Source: Methylobacterium hispanicum
Lineage (GTDB): Bacteria > Pseudomonadota > Alphaproteobacteria > Rhizobiales > Beijerinckiaceae
Direction of reading: 5' to 3'
Assembly (NCBI RefSeq): GCF_022179285.1
Contig: NZ_BPQO01000022.1
Coordinates: 1 to 64,000 of the forward strand
Length of the DNA: 64,000 bases
This document shows positions 17,040-26,426 of this stretch, one piece after another. The notes beneath the pieces were generated by a model. It worked only from the letters and a program-made list of their open reading frames with translations, searched no databases and had not been told where the DNA came from. The position numbers and the translations under genes were made by a program. Position 1 is the first letter of the stretch. Each line of letters opens with the position of its first letter.

Positions 17040-18068
17040 TCAGCGGGCCACGCAGTTGCGGAACGCCGCATCCAGCGCCGGCTCCAGGTTGCCCGCGCCG
17101 ACCGTGTAGTCGATGTTCCCCGACGCCTCCGCGAGGCGCGGCACGGCGCCGGGCCTGGGGCGGAAGCCGGCGGGCAGCCGCAGGGCGAGGTACAGCTCGT
17201 CTCCCGAGGACGCGAAGTCGGCCCCTCGAACCGGGACCTGCCGTCCGAGAAGCTCGATGGCGCCCGCCGATCGGAACCACCGCCGGTAACGGGTCTGCTC
17301 GTCCGCTCCGAGCGGCGGGTCGAAGCGGTGGACCAGCACGGCCCTGCGCGTACCGGTCTCGTCGCAGAAGAGGCTCAGGTCGGCCCGACCGTCAGCCGAG
17401 TGCGAGACCGCCGCCAGCCCCCCTCTGAAGGTCCGGACCTCCCAGGGCGAGAACGCCATCGGATTCCAAACCACGCGGAAACTGCGAAGCTCGTCCGCGG
17501 AGAGCAGCCTGAGATCCGACCGCGCGCTTGAGACGGAAACGAGGCGCGCGTCGACTCCCATGCCCGAGGCGTACGCGACGAGGTTGCCGGTGAGTTCCTG
17601 GAGGGCGCCGATCTCGTCGGGGTCGTAGGAGCGGGTGCCCCCCGGGAAGTAGAAGCGGTGCACGCCGAATTTCGAGCCTGGCGACACGTCGCGGCGTACG
17701 CCTCCCAGGAACGCGAGGGCGCAGGCCGAGGCGCAGATGCCGTCGGCTGGCCGGCCTTCCGCATCCAGACGCCCGACCCGGGTGTCGAAGCCGAGCTGAC
17801 GGATCGCGCGTCCGAGATTCAGGCCCCCGAGAAGTCGCCCGCCCGGCGAATCCAGGACGAGAACGGTGCCGCGGCCGAGGCCGCGCCGGCGGGCCTCCGC
17901 GAGCAGGCGGTCTCCTGCGTCGATGTCGATATCGCCGGCGGCGAACACCACGGTGCAGCCGCCGCAGGACGGATAGCTCGCGGTTTCGAAGGAGAGGGCC
18001 TCCGCCGCCGCGGGCACGGACAGAAGGATGGCGAGGAGGCCGATCACGGCGATGGGGGACGGTCTCAA
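17040..18068 (-). CDS. Exported ClpP-like (COG3904-type) protein
   Basis: The 342-residue product has a signal peptide (cleavage near AAA at about 22). The first 150 residues follow the ClpP/crotonase fold of the predicted periplasmic serine-protease-like group. They include VLVLDSPGG (73-77), a helix with LGRAIRQLG, ICASAC (Ser114 at the nucleophile position, flanked by two Cys likely to pair) and FGVHRF (His137). Peptidase activity is inferred, not shown, as many members are uncharacterised. The C-terminal 190 residues form an additional beta-rich domain. It diverges from the pentapeptide gene with a 124-bp shared promoter region. Confidence 0.82.
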   Translation of the reverse strand: MRPSPIAVIGLLAILLSVPAAAEALSFETASYPSCGGCTVVFAAGDIDIDAGDRLLAEARRRGLGRGTVLVLDSPGGRLLGGLNLGRAIRQLGFDTRVGRLDAEGRPADGICASACALAFLGGVRRDVSPGSKFGVHRFYFPGGTRSYDPDEIGALQELTGNLVAYASGMGVDARLVSVSSARSDLRLLSADELRSFRVVWNPMAFSPWEVRTFRGGLAAVSHSADGRADLSLFCDETGTRRAVLVHRFDPPLGADEQTRYRRWFRSAGAIELLGRQVPVRGADFASSGDELYLALRLPAGFRPRPGAVPRLAEASGNIDYTVGAGNLEPALDAAFRNCVAR

Positions 18069-18192
18069 GATGGCCTCCCGGGTCGGAGCGAAGTCTATGG
18101 AACCGCCCCGGCTCGTTCAATGGCCCGGCTTGCCCTCCGTTCCGTATTTCGAGGCGATCTGCCAAGTTCGTTCCTTCGGCGAGGAGCATTCC

Positions 18193-19803
18193 ATGGTTGC
18201 CATTCGCGACAAGTCGGGTCGGGTGCTGGCGGAGGGGGCGCACCCTTCCGTCCGGGATCTGCTGGTCGAGGCGGTCGCACGCAACCGCCGGCTGCCGGGG
18301 GCCGATCTCGCGGGGCTCGATCTGTCCGGGCTCGATCTGCGGCGGGCCTGCCTTCCCGACGCGAGGCTCGACGGCGCCAATCTGCGGCAGACGCGATTCG
18401 ACGGCGCCTCTCTGTCACGCGCGAGCCTCGCGAACGTATCGGCGCAGGGCGCGGGTTTCGCGGGGGCGGTCCTCGAAGGAGCGATCGCCGACGGCGGCAA
18501 TTTCGGCGGCGCCGGCCTGCGGCAGGCATGGATGATCGGTTTCGCCGCGCGAGGCGCCCGCTTCGACGACGCCGACGCCTCCGGCGCGGACATGACGGGC
18601 GCGGTTCTCGTGGACGGGCATTTCCAGCGCGCGCGGCTCGTCGACGTGCGGTTCGCCGACGCCACGCTGTACGGCAACGATCTCCAGGAAGCCGACCTGA
18701 CCTCGGCGGTCGAGGGGCTCCCGCTGGCGATGCGTCCCGACCGCAGTCTCGGGGCACGGGTCGTGGGCAACAAGTTCTCCCCGAAGGCGAAGCTCTGCCC
18801 GGGGCTCGCGGCCTTCCGCCGCGACACGTGGATCGGTTGGGCCGTGAACGCCGTCTCGACAGGCGCGGCGGGCGGGCTGGGGGCGCTCGCCGCGATGGTT
18901 CTGGTGCCCAACATCGTCGATGCGAAGGTCGGTCCCGATCTCGTGCGCAGCGGGGCCGCCGTCGTCGCCCTGGTCGGCGCCCCGCTTCTCGTGCGCACGA
19001 TCGTCGGCGGCCGGATCCGCGACGCCCTCCAGCCCCATGCGGATCGGATCGTCCAGGGGGCCGCCCAAGCGATGGACCGGGCGATGAGGGCCGGATCGGC
19101 GGCCCGCGACCTCGTGGCCCTACTCTGGCACGGCGGCTCCAACGCCGTGCACCGCGCGGTACTGGCGACCCGGGCAAAGGCCGACGCGAGAGGGTGGACG
19201 GCCGGCTTCGCGCGACTGGCGCTGGGATCCATCAAGATCGTCTTCTGCGATCGGCGTCATCTTGCCCTCGCCATGCAGGAACTCTCCCGCCCACGGATTC
19301 CGGGCAGCCGCGGCGAGGCGGAGACCGTCCTGGTCCGCCAAGGTGCGTGCGGCGACGGCCCGCTCGCCCTGCGGCTGCATGCTGACGGAAGCGTCACCGC
19401 CGTCCATCCCGAGGGCACGGCGACGTGGGGCATCAGGGGAGCGCCGACGACGACCGGGACCCTTCCGGAAGGTGCGGCGGCCGACGACGGCGGATTCTCC
19501 GCCAAGGGCGCGTTCCAGGCGGCCGTGTTCGCCGACCACGGCGTCGCTCCGATCGCGACCCACTGGTTCTCGAACCACTTCGAGGCGGGACCCGACGGCG
19601 CACTGCTGGTCGTCGATCACATCGCCCGCAACGTCGGGAACTGGGTGGGTCCGGCGGTCCTGACGCTCGACGGCGAGAGGAAGGCCGTGGTGGACGGGCG
19701 ACTTTGGGAGGGCGCCGTCGGCGCCCCGTCGGCTCTCGGCTCGGATCGGGACATGGGAGCCGGGGTCGAGGATGCGCACGACCTGCCCGCGCCGTCCGCC
19801 TGA
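18193..19803 (+). CDS. Membrane-anchored pentapeptide-repeat protein
   Basis: The 536-residue product starts at an ATG with GAGGAG 6 bases upstream. Residues about 35-175 hold around 25 A(D/N)Lxx-type pentapeptides (such as ADLAG, LDLSG, ANLRQ, ADMTG, ADLTS), which form a right-handed quadrilateral beta helix. Two hydrophobic segments follow at about 213-245 and 255-275, then amphipathic helices rich in Ala/Arg and a beta-rich C-terminal domain with several Trp and His. Pentapeptide proteins can mimic DNA or act as scaffolds; the membrane segments favour a scaffold or sensor. The helicase-nuclease gene follows 99 bp downstream on the same strand and may be co-transcribed. Confidence 0.85.
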   Translation: MVAIRDKSGRVLAEGAHPSVRDLLVEAVARNRRLPGADLAGLDLSGLDLRRACLPDARLDGANLRQTRFDGASLSRASLANVSAQGAGFAGAVLEGAIADGGNFGGAGLRQAWMIGFAARGARFDDADASGADMTGAVLVDGHFQRARLVDVRFADATLYGNDLQEADLTSAVEGLPLAMRPDRSLGARVVGNKFSPKAKLCPGLAAFRRDTWIGWAVNAVSTGAAGGLGALAAMVLVPNIVDAKVGPDLVRSGAAVVALVGAPLLVRTIVGGRIRDALQPHADRIVQGAAQAMDRAMRAGSAARDLVALLWHGGSNAVHRAVLATRAKADARGWTAGFARLALGSIKIVFCDRRHLALAMQELSRPRIPGSRGEAETVLVRQGACGDGPLALRLHADGSVTAVHPEGTATWGIRGAPTTTGTLPEGAAADDGGFSAKGAFQAAVFADHGVAPIATHWFSNHFEAGPDGALLVVDHIARNVGNWVGPAVLTLDGERKAVVDGRLWEGAVGAPSALGSDRDMGAGVEDAHDLPAPSA

Positions 19804-19902
19804 GCGATTGCCCGCAATCGTGCCGAACGCGTTAAGACGAACGAAGGAGCGGGATGGCAGCTTGACGGTTCGTCGGACCCGGCGGATGGTCCGTCGTCGG
19901 CG

Positions 19903-22900
19903 ATGGCGCGCGAATCGAAGGAACCGCGTTTGTACCGGCTCGGCAAGAAGGCGATCTCGCAGTACGTCCAGACCGGATGCAGGTTGCGGCTGCGCTTCGA
20001 GATGCATGCCGGCGACGTCTCGCGCTCCCGCGCCGGCATTCCGCCGAAGGACGGACGCAATCCCGGCCTCCTGGTGTCTCACGGCCGTGCGCACGAGCGA
20101 GCGGCCTTCAAGGAACTCTTCGACCTGTTTCCCGGTCGGGTCTTCTTCGGCCCCGAGGTCGTCGAGGCGGACGACGAGCGCGCCTTTCAGAAGATCGCCC
20201 TGGGCGATTATCTGCCTACTGCCGAGCCCGGCGATTTCATCGTCGAGGGCGAGTTCGACGTCTGCGCCGGCTTCCGGCGCGCCCACGGATTGAGGGATCT
20301 GGAGATGGGCGAGGCCACCGCCGGCGGCGGCCGAATGACGTACGCGAAGGTCCGGCCCGACATCGTGCGGGTCGAGGCCTGCGGGGGAGGAGAGCGGCGG
20401 GCGATCCGGGCCGACGGGGAGATTCGGATCGTACCTCCCGACGACGGCCGGCTCGGGCTGCGCATCGTCGACGTGAAGCTCGCGAGCGAGCCCGGCCCGG
20501 CCCATTTCGCAGAACTCGCCTACTACGCGATGACCCTCGACGCGTGGCTGGACCAAGCAGGCCTCGGCGGCCGCTTCCTCGTCCTCGCGGATGCCGGCAT
20601 CTGGCCGGGCAACCACCAGGGGTCGGCTCTGAAGGCGCTCCTTGACGAAGCCTCGGGCGCCCCGATCGATCCAGAGACCGCTGCGGCCGCGTGGCTCGCG
20701 AGCCTGGAGGTCCTGCCAGCCGAGGTCGTGGTGGAGCGCGTGAAACGCTTCCTTGCGGCCGAACTTCGCGAGGTCGTCTCCGAGCCCGACTGGCGGGCGC
20801 TGCCCTGGCACGTCGGACGGAGCTGCAGCGGTTGCGATTGGCTCGGATTCTCGTGGGGTCGCGACGATCCCGAGGACCCCGTTCCGCCGCCGGAGGACGC
20901 CTCCGGAGCGGGGCGCGAGGACTACTGCTGGAACCGCGCCGCCCGGGAAGGGCATCTCAGCCGGATACCGGGCATGACGGCCGGCGCCTGCGGCAAGCTC
21001 GCACGCCGCGGGATCCGCGACATCGCCGCCTTCGCGGCGCTCCCGCCCGACGATCCGGCCTACGAGGAGCATCAGGCCCTCAAGGCGGGCCGGGCCGTGC
21101 TGCGCCACCGTGCGGAGGCGCTGGCGCAGGGTCGGACGATCGGCGTGCCCGACAAGGCGGGGACCTCCGCGGTCCTGCCGAAATGGGCCGACGCCAGGGT
21201 CGCGTTCTCCGTCGACTACGACGTGGCCAGCGGGCTCACCTTCGCCTTCGGCTACAAGCTCCTGATCCTGTCGGGCGGGGTCGCGGCCGAGACCCGGGAG
21301 GCCGTCGAACTCGTCGGATCCAAGAGCCTCGGGGAGGAGCGGCAGGTCTTCGCGGCTCTCATGGCCCGCCTGCAGGCCGACCTGATGGATGCGGAGCGGA
21401 TCATCCTGGAGGGACGCGAGCGTGCCCTCGGCCGCGCGGCCAAGGAGAGGGCGAAGCGCCAGCCGCCGACCGTCCAGTTTTACATCTGGGACCGCAACTC
21501 GTTCGAGCACCTGTCCCGCCTCATGGGGCGCCATCTGGATGCCGTGCGCGAGTCCGAGGTGGAGGGCGTCACGGCCTCGCCCATGTCGTGGATCTTCCCG
21601 GCCGCGCAGCTGCTCAAGGACGCACGCAACATCAGCCGGAACTCGCCCGTGACCATCGTCGCGGAAGCCGTCCGCCTGCTCGCGGTCGACATCCCGCACC
21701 ATTACTCGATCCTGGAGGTCGCCGCCCGCTACCAGATGGTCGGCATCGTCAAGCTCGCGAAGGCGACCCGACGCTTTCCCGTGAGCAACCTCTTCAAGGA
21801 CCCGTTGTCGGACCAAGTCCCGTCCGAGCGAGGTCTGGAGATCTGGTCGGGAAGCCGGCTCGTGGAGACCATGGGGCGGGACGCCCACGCGGCGAAGCTG
21901 CGCCAGACCGTCGCGATCAAGCTCGACGCGATGCTGTCGATCGTGCGCCGCCTGACGGACGACCTAGACGAGACCCTCTCGTCGCAGGCTCCGACGATCC
22001 GCAGCGTCATGCACGATCAAGCCCGTCTGGACGGGGTGTCCGACGACGGCCAGATCCTCCGCCACCACGCGCGTCTGATGAAGGCCGCGGAAGCTCTCGA
22101 CGTCGATCTCGCCATGGCGATGCCGCCCCAGGAACGGGAGGCGCGCTACCGGAGCATGCGGCTGCTGCGCAGGCTGCCCGCCACCGAGGCCGCCGAGTTC
22201 ATGGCCGCGAACGGCGTCGCCGCCGGTCCCCGCATCCACGTCTTCGAGTTCCGCGCGTCCTCGCTGGAGGCCAAGATCAAGGTCGGCGACTTCAACCTGT
22301 CCTTGATGCCGGAAGACAGCCTCCGGCTGCAGCACGCGACGCTCCGGATGCTGAAGCGCGACCACCCCGAACTGTCGAAGCGCATCAAGGACGACTTCGT
22401 CCGGGACGGCCGCCGGATCCGGGAGAACTGCCCCGTCACGGTGCTCGCACTGGACCGGATCGCGCGGATCGTGGCCGTCGAGGACGACGAGGGCCTTCCG
22501 ACCCTTTTCCACGAGCTCGGAATCTGGAGCCTCGACTTCGACGGCTCGGCCGGAGCCGGCGGCATCCTCGACCCGATCTCGCGCGACTTCTTCGTCGGTC
22601 CCCGGCTCGAGCCGGCGCTGCGGAGCTACGGCGTGCCTCCGCTGTCGGTGTCGAGACCCCTTTTCGCGCGTGACGTCTCGAACGTCGCGCTGCGGCGATC
22701 CAGACGGAGCGGCCCCTCCGTCCCGGCCGAGCGGTTCGTCTGGGACGCCGACGGCTTGGCCGAGGAGCCGAGCGGGCGTTCGGGGGTCGAGGCACTGGCG
22801 TTCCTCGCCCGTATCGGCCGGAGCCTGACGCCTCGGCAGGCGGACGCCGTATCGCGCGCGGTCGGGCAGCGCCTCAGCCTGCTCTGGGGGCCGCCCGGAA

Positions 22901-24321
22901 CAGGCAAGAGCCGGACGGCCGTCTCGCTCCTCATCGCCCTTCTGGCGGTGAGCCGGGATCGGAAGCTGCGCATCGCGGTCACCGGACCGACCTGGGTCGC
23001 GATCGAGAACGTGGCCGCGGAACTGCCGGAGGCCTTCGCCAGGGCCGGGATCGGGCCGGTGCGCCACGTACGCCTCGCCTCGTCTCGGGCGACGGTCGCG
23101 AGCGTCCACGAGAACCTGCGCGACCACATCCTGGCACCGAGCGGGGCCAAGGACGACAAGGCGACCAGGGACTTGCTCGGCGTCCTTGAAGCGCGAACCG
23201 AACACGTCGTGCTGTCGGGCACCGCCGAGCAGATCGCGCGGCTCGTCAAGATCGCCAGCCAGGACAAGGAGGCGCCGCGTGCGCCCATCGTCGACTTCAT
23301 GCTGGTCGACGAGGCCTCGCAGATGGACGTCGCCCACGCGGTGGTGGCCTTTACGGCCTTGGCCGAGGACGCCTGTCTGACGGTGGTCGGCGACGACCTT
23401 CAGATGCCGCCGATCCATCCCGTGGATCCGCCGGACGGCGGGGCCCACCTCGTCGGCTCGGTCTACGACTTCTTCCGGCTCTACCGCACCGGTCGCCCGG
23501 ACGACGGCATCGCCCCGACGATGCTCGACGTGAACTATCGCTCGAACGCCGAGATCGTCGATTTCTTCAGGGACGCGGGCTACGGCCGGGATCTGCGTTC
23601 GGCCCATCCGGATCTGCGCATCGACCTCCGTCGTCCCGGCCCAGGAGAGGTCGCGCCATCCCGTGCGCTGGAGGCCATCCTCGACCCGGAGGAGCCGTTG
23701 GTCGCGGTCGTGCACGAGGACGTGTTCTCGAGCCAGCGCAACGAGGCGGAAGCCGACCTCGTCGCCGCGACGATCTCGGCGCTGTACGGCCGCCTGGGCT
23801 CTCTCGAGCGTCCCGGCGAGATCCTCGACGGCGTCTCCTTCTTCCGCGAGGGGGTCGGGGTCGTGACGCCGCACAGGGCGCAGCAGGCCGCCATCCTGGA
23901 GCGACTGGGCGCGCGGCTGCCGCCCGAGGTCGATCGGGATGCGATGACGGCCGCCGTAGACACCGTCGAGCGGTTCCAGGGGCAGCAGAAGGCCGTGATG
24001 GTCGCGAGCTTCGGGATCGGCGACGCCGACCAGATCGCAGCCGAGGAGGAGTTCCTGTTCGGTCTCAACCGCTTCAACGTGATCGCCTCACGGGCGCGGG
24101 CGAAGCTCGTCGTCGTGATGAGCCGCAGTCTCGCCGACCATCTCCCGCGCGATCTCGCGGTCCTGCGCGGCTCCAGGCTCCTGAAGGGCTTCGTCGGCCG
24201 CCACCTTCCCTCCGTCGCCCATGCGCGCATCCCCGGCCTCGGACGGTGCGAGATCCGCAGGGCCGGGCCGAAGCCGCATACCGGGGTCCTCCATCCGGCG
24301 CCGGCGGCCGCGGCGGGATGA
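19903..24321 (+). CDS. Fe-S RecB/Cas4-like nuclease fused to SF1B (Dna2/Upf1-like) helicase
   Basis: The 1472-residue product has a PD-(D/E)xK nuclease domain at about 1-350. Asp190-Val-Lys192 is followed by a QxxxY-like helix (AELAYYAMTLD). Cys26, Cys308, Cys311 and Cys342 are arranged one before and three after the active site, as in the 4Fe-4S clusters of Cas4, AddB and Dna2. A middle region (about 350-700) contains an RNase H-like strand FSVDYD and helical parts. The helicase domain has Walker A GPPGTGKS (Lys1002), DEAS (1136-1139), GDDLQMPP, NYRSN, GVVTPHRAQQ, ERFQGQQK and NRFNVIASRARAK. It should unwind and cut DNA; such fusions occur as solitary repair or anti-phage genes. No separate nuclease or adapter neighbours it. 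Confidence 0.92.
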   Translation: MARESKEPRLYRLGKKAISQYVQTGCRLRLRFEMHAGDVSRSRAGIPPKDGRNPGLLVSHGRAHERAAFKELFDLFPGRVFFGPEVVEADDERAFQKIALGDYLPTAEPGDFIVEGEFDVCAGFRRAHGLRDLEMGEATAGGGRMTYAKVRPDIVRVEACGGGERRAIRADGEIRIVPPDDGRLGLRIVDVKLASEPGPAHFAELAYYAMTLDAWLDQAGLGGRFLVLADAGIWPGNHQGSALKALLDEASGAPIDPETAAAAWLASLEVLPAEVVVERVKRFLAAELREVVSEPDWRALPWHVGRSCSGCDWLGFSWGRDDPEDPVPPPEDASGAGREDYCWNRAAREGHLSRIPGMTAGACGKLARRGIRDIAAFAALPPDDPAYEEHQALKAGRAVLRHRAEALAQGRTIGVPDKAGTSAVLPKWADARVAFSVDYDVASGLTFAFGYKLLILSGGVAAETREAVELVGSKSLGEERQVFAALMARLQADLMDAERIILEGRERALGRAAKERAKRQPPTVQFYIWDRNSFEHLSRLMGRHLDAVRESEVEGVTASPMSWIFPAAQLLKDARNISRNSPVTIVAEAVRLLAVDIPHHYSILEVAARYQMVGIVKLAKATRRFPVSNLFKDPLSDQVPSERGLEIWSGSRLVETMGRDAHAAKLRQTVAIKLDAMLSIVRRLTDDLDETLSSQAPTIRSVMHDQARLDGVSDDGQILRHHARLMKAAEALDVDLAMAMPPQEREARYRSMRLLRRLPATEAAEFMAANGVAAGPRIHVFEFRASSLEAKIKVGDFNLSLMPEDSLRLQHATLRMLKRDHPELSKRIKDDFVRDGRRIRENCPVTVLALDRIARIVAVEDDEGLPTLFHELGIWSLDFDGSAGAGGILDPISRDFFVGPRLEPALRSYGVPPLSVSRPLFARDVSNVALRRSRRSGPSVPAERFVWDADGLAEEPSGRSGVEALAFLARIGRSLTPRQADAVSRAVGQRLSLLWGPPGTGKSRTAVSLLIALLAVSRDRKLRIAVTGPTWVAIENVAAELPEAFARAGIGPVRHVRLASSRATVASVHENLRDHILAPSGAKDDKATRDLLGVLEARTEHVVLSGTAEQIARLVKIASQDKEAPRAPIVDFMLVDEASQMDVAHAVVAFTALAEDACLTVVGDDLQMPPIHPVDPPDGGAHLVGSVYDFFRLYRTGRPDDGIAPTMLDVNYRSNAEIVDFFRDAGYGRDLRSAHPDLRIDLRRPGPGEVAPSRALEAILDPEEPLVAVVHEDVFSSQRNEAEADLVAATISALYGRLGSLERPGEILDGVSFFREGVGVVTPHRAQQAAILERLGARLPPEVDRDAMTAAVDTVERFQGQQKAVMVASFGIGDADQIAAEEEFLFGLNRFNVIASRARAKLVVVMSRSLADHLPRDLAVLRGSRLLKGFVGRHLPSVAHARIPGLGRCEIRRAGPKPHTGVLHPAPAAAAG

Positions 24322-24489
24322 GCGGGCCGGGCATCCGATCCGTCGATCGGGGCTCGCGCACGCGGCCGACTTCCTGATCCGGTTCGCGCCGGCGCACCAG
24401 CACGCCGGTGCCCCTCCCGTGGCGCCGATCGTCGACGTTCGCCTTTTCGTGCCTAGTCGGTAGCCTCGCGCGTCAACCGGAGGTCCGCA

Positions 24490-25518
24490 TTGCTCGCCGA
24501 CGACGTGGTACAGCGGCTCCGCAGCGCCGACCCGCACCAGAACGCCGTCTACCGCGCGTTCGCCGAATGCGTCGAGCGCGCGCAGCGGTTCGTTCTGACG
24601 CCGGAGGCGCTCGGCATGACGCAGAGCCTCGTCTACGGTCGCCCGACGACGCTGATGTCGGCGATGGGCAGCATCCGCTCCCCCTATCCCCTCGTATGGT
24701 TCGAGCACGCCCAGGAGGACGTGTCCGAGGCGCGCCGCCGCTACGACGGCGACGATCCCAGACCTCTCGGACCGGACGAAAGCCGCGTTCGGCGGGTCGG
24801 CATCCTGGTCGAGGCCGCCGGCGGCGAGCGGGCCTATCGGGCGATGCCGGTCGTCCAATTCGTCGACGGCGGCATGCGCCTGATGCTGCATTCCGGCACG
24901 GCCGACTTCGGGGACGATCCACCTCCTCCAGGGCCTTTGGCCACCCGGTACGACGTGCGCCGGCAGCAGGATTGGTACCGGGAGACAGGCCACACCGAAC
25001 TCGGACGCCGGATGGCGCGGTACCTGGCCGACGACGCCGAGCGCGAAGCTCACGCGGCCTACAACGGCCGCTTCGACTACGGCGTGATGCCGATGATGGC
25101 GGAGGTGCTCCGCAGGCAAGGGCTCCCGCCGGACGTCGTCACGGGCCTCCCGAGCGCCGGCGAGGACGTCAACTACGCGGTCTGGGCCGCACGCGAGGCC
25201 GCCAAGAACCTCGTGATCCTCAACCTCAAGAACGGGGTCGAGATCAGGGACGTCTGCGCCGACGAACGTTCGCACAGGCTCCGGCGGCGGCTCGGACGCC
25301 CGCCCCTGCTCGACCACAAGGTGCTGACGTTGCGCATGCCCCGCCACGTCGTCCGGCTGGGCGCCGGCCGCGGCGGCGAAGTGGACGCCGAGACGCAGGC
25401 CCACTGGGTCCGCGGACATCTGAAGGTCCGCAGCACCGGCGTCTACTGGTGGTCGCACCACGTCCGGGGCGACCCCTCCATCGGCATCGTGGACAAGACG
25501 TATGTCGTGAGGCCGTGA
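24490..25518 (+). CDS. Unknown protein with C-terminal HxVRGH/PHxRG-type motif
   Basis: The 342-residue product uses TTG as start with GGAGG seven bases upstream; no ATG fits better. The last 60 residues read HWVRGHLKVRSTGVYWW then HHVRGD, a motif pair seen at the end of a widespread family of plasmid- and phage-associated proteins of unknown function. The rest is mixed alpha/beta with no signal or active-site motif. The following gene starts 59 bp downstream. Confidence 0.75.
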   Translation: MLADDVVQRLRSADPHQNAVYRAFAECVERAQRFVLTPEALGMTQSLVYGRPTTLMSAMGSIRSPYPLVWFEHAQEDVSEARRRYDGDDPRPLGPDESRVRRVGILVEAAGGERAYRAMPVVQFVDGGMRLMLHSGTADFGDDPPPPGPLATRYDVRRQQDWYRETGHTELGRRMARYLADDAEREAHAAYNGRFDYGVMPMMAEVLRRQGLPPDVVTGLPSAGEDVNYAVWAAREAAKNLVILNLKNGVEIRDVCADERSHRLRRRLGRPPLLDHKVLTLRMPRHVVRLGAGRGGEVDAETQAHWVRGHLKVRSTGVYWWSHHVRGDPSIGIVDKTYVVRP

Positions 25519-25577
25519 TACCTTCGATCAGGCATCCGTACCTTCGATCCGACCCCTTCCGCAGCCGGAGTCCCGCC

Positions 25578-25997
25578 ATGCTTCTCCTCAAGAAGCCCGC
25601 GAACCTCGAACAGGCAGTCGCCCAGCGCGACGCGCTGGCCGACACGCTGCACAGGACCGGCGTCGCCATCGGTCTGCTTGACCCCGCCGTTCCTTGCACC
25701 GGACCGACCCTGCTGGCGGCGATGGAGGGTTACGCCGACCATCTCGCCTCCGGGGAGACTTCGCACCCGGTCCTGATCGGCGCGCTGCGGCAGGCCTACG
25801 ACTCCGTCGCGATCGACCAGTCCACGGGCTCCCGTTCGGATCCGCTCTACCGCCTGCTCGAAGGTCTGCTCGTCGGCGGCGAGGACGATCCGGTTCAGAT
25901 CGCGATACAGATCGAATCCCTTCAGGAGGGGCTCGGCGTCCTCAGGGCCCGCATGCAGGAGGCCGTCGCGGCTGCTCCGGCGCCGGGCGCCGTCTGA
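25578..25997 (+). CDS. Unknown helical protein
   Basis: The 139-residue product is largely helical, with amphipathic segments and no Trp. CGGAG precedes the ATG by 8 bases. It lies 11 bp upstream of the next gene, suggesting an operon with the 24490 and 26009 genes. The N-terminal part (LEQAVAQRDALADTL) is a likely coiled coil. No family was recognised. Confidence 0.75.
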   Translation: MLLLKKPANLEQAVAQRDALADTLHRTGVAIGLLDPAVPCTGPTLLAAMEGYADHLASGETSHPVLIGALRQAYDSVAIDQSTGSRSDPLYRLLEGLLVGGEDDPVQIAIQIESLQEGLGVLRARMQEAVAAAPAPGAV

Positions 25998-26008
25998 GAG
26001 GCTGCGGG

Positions 26009-26422
26009 ATGACCTATTCCAGCAGTCGGATCGCGACGGCGATCGCCGAGGTCGTCGCCGGCGGCCGCTTCGACGGCTTCTCGGGCAACTGCGCCCGCTT
26101 CGCGATCGCGCTGAACCACGCGCTCGGCGACGTGGGCGAGTTCCACATCGTCGACGGCGGCCATCCCGAATACGCCGACCACGTCCTGTTGAAGGTGGGG
26201 GAGGACTACTACGACGCCGCAGGCGCATCGAGCGCCGAGGCCGTCGGGAGGGCGTGGGACGGACCTCCCGAGTATTTCGGCGAAGCCGGCGAGGAGGACT
26301 CGGTGCTGCGTCTCGCCGACGACAGCGGATGTATGGGCGCGCCCCTCGACATGGAGGCGCTTGAGGCGCGGCTGCGCGAGGCGCTCGGGCCGGCGGACGC
26401 CCCGTCCGCGCCGACGCTCTAA
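26009..26422 (+). CDS. Putative papain-like fold protein (Cys-His-Asp)
   Basis: The 137-residue product shows a Cys at the start of a helix (GNCARFAIALNHAL, Cys28), then a His opening a beta strand (ADHVLLKV, His58) and an Asp at the end of the next strand (DYYDAAG, Asp69). This spacing is typical of NlpC/P60, transglutaminase-like and related papain-fold hydrolases. The protein encoded at 49102-49635 has the same arrangement. There is no export signal, so it should act in the cytoplasm. Enzyme activity is inferred only from the triad-like layout. Confidence 0.75.
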   Translation: MTYSSSRIATAIAEVVAGGRFDGFSGNCARFAIALNHALGDVGEFHIVDGGHPEYADHVLLKVGEDYYDAAGASSAEAVGRAWDGPPEYFGEAGEEDSVLRLADDSGCMGAPLDMEALEARLREALGPADAPSAPTL

Positions 26423-26426
26423 GTCG

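Noticed and set aside
14680..17280. Minus-strand open frame of 866 codons
   Set aside because: It runs opposite three plus-strand or oppositely supported genes and reads as arginine- and glycine-rich sequence.
19120..21888. Minus-strand open frame of 922 codons opposite the pentapeptide and nuclease-helicase genes, and another at 21964-23874
   Set aside because: Both are shadows of plus-strand genes with recognised motifs and lack ribosome sites.
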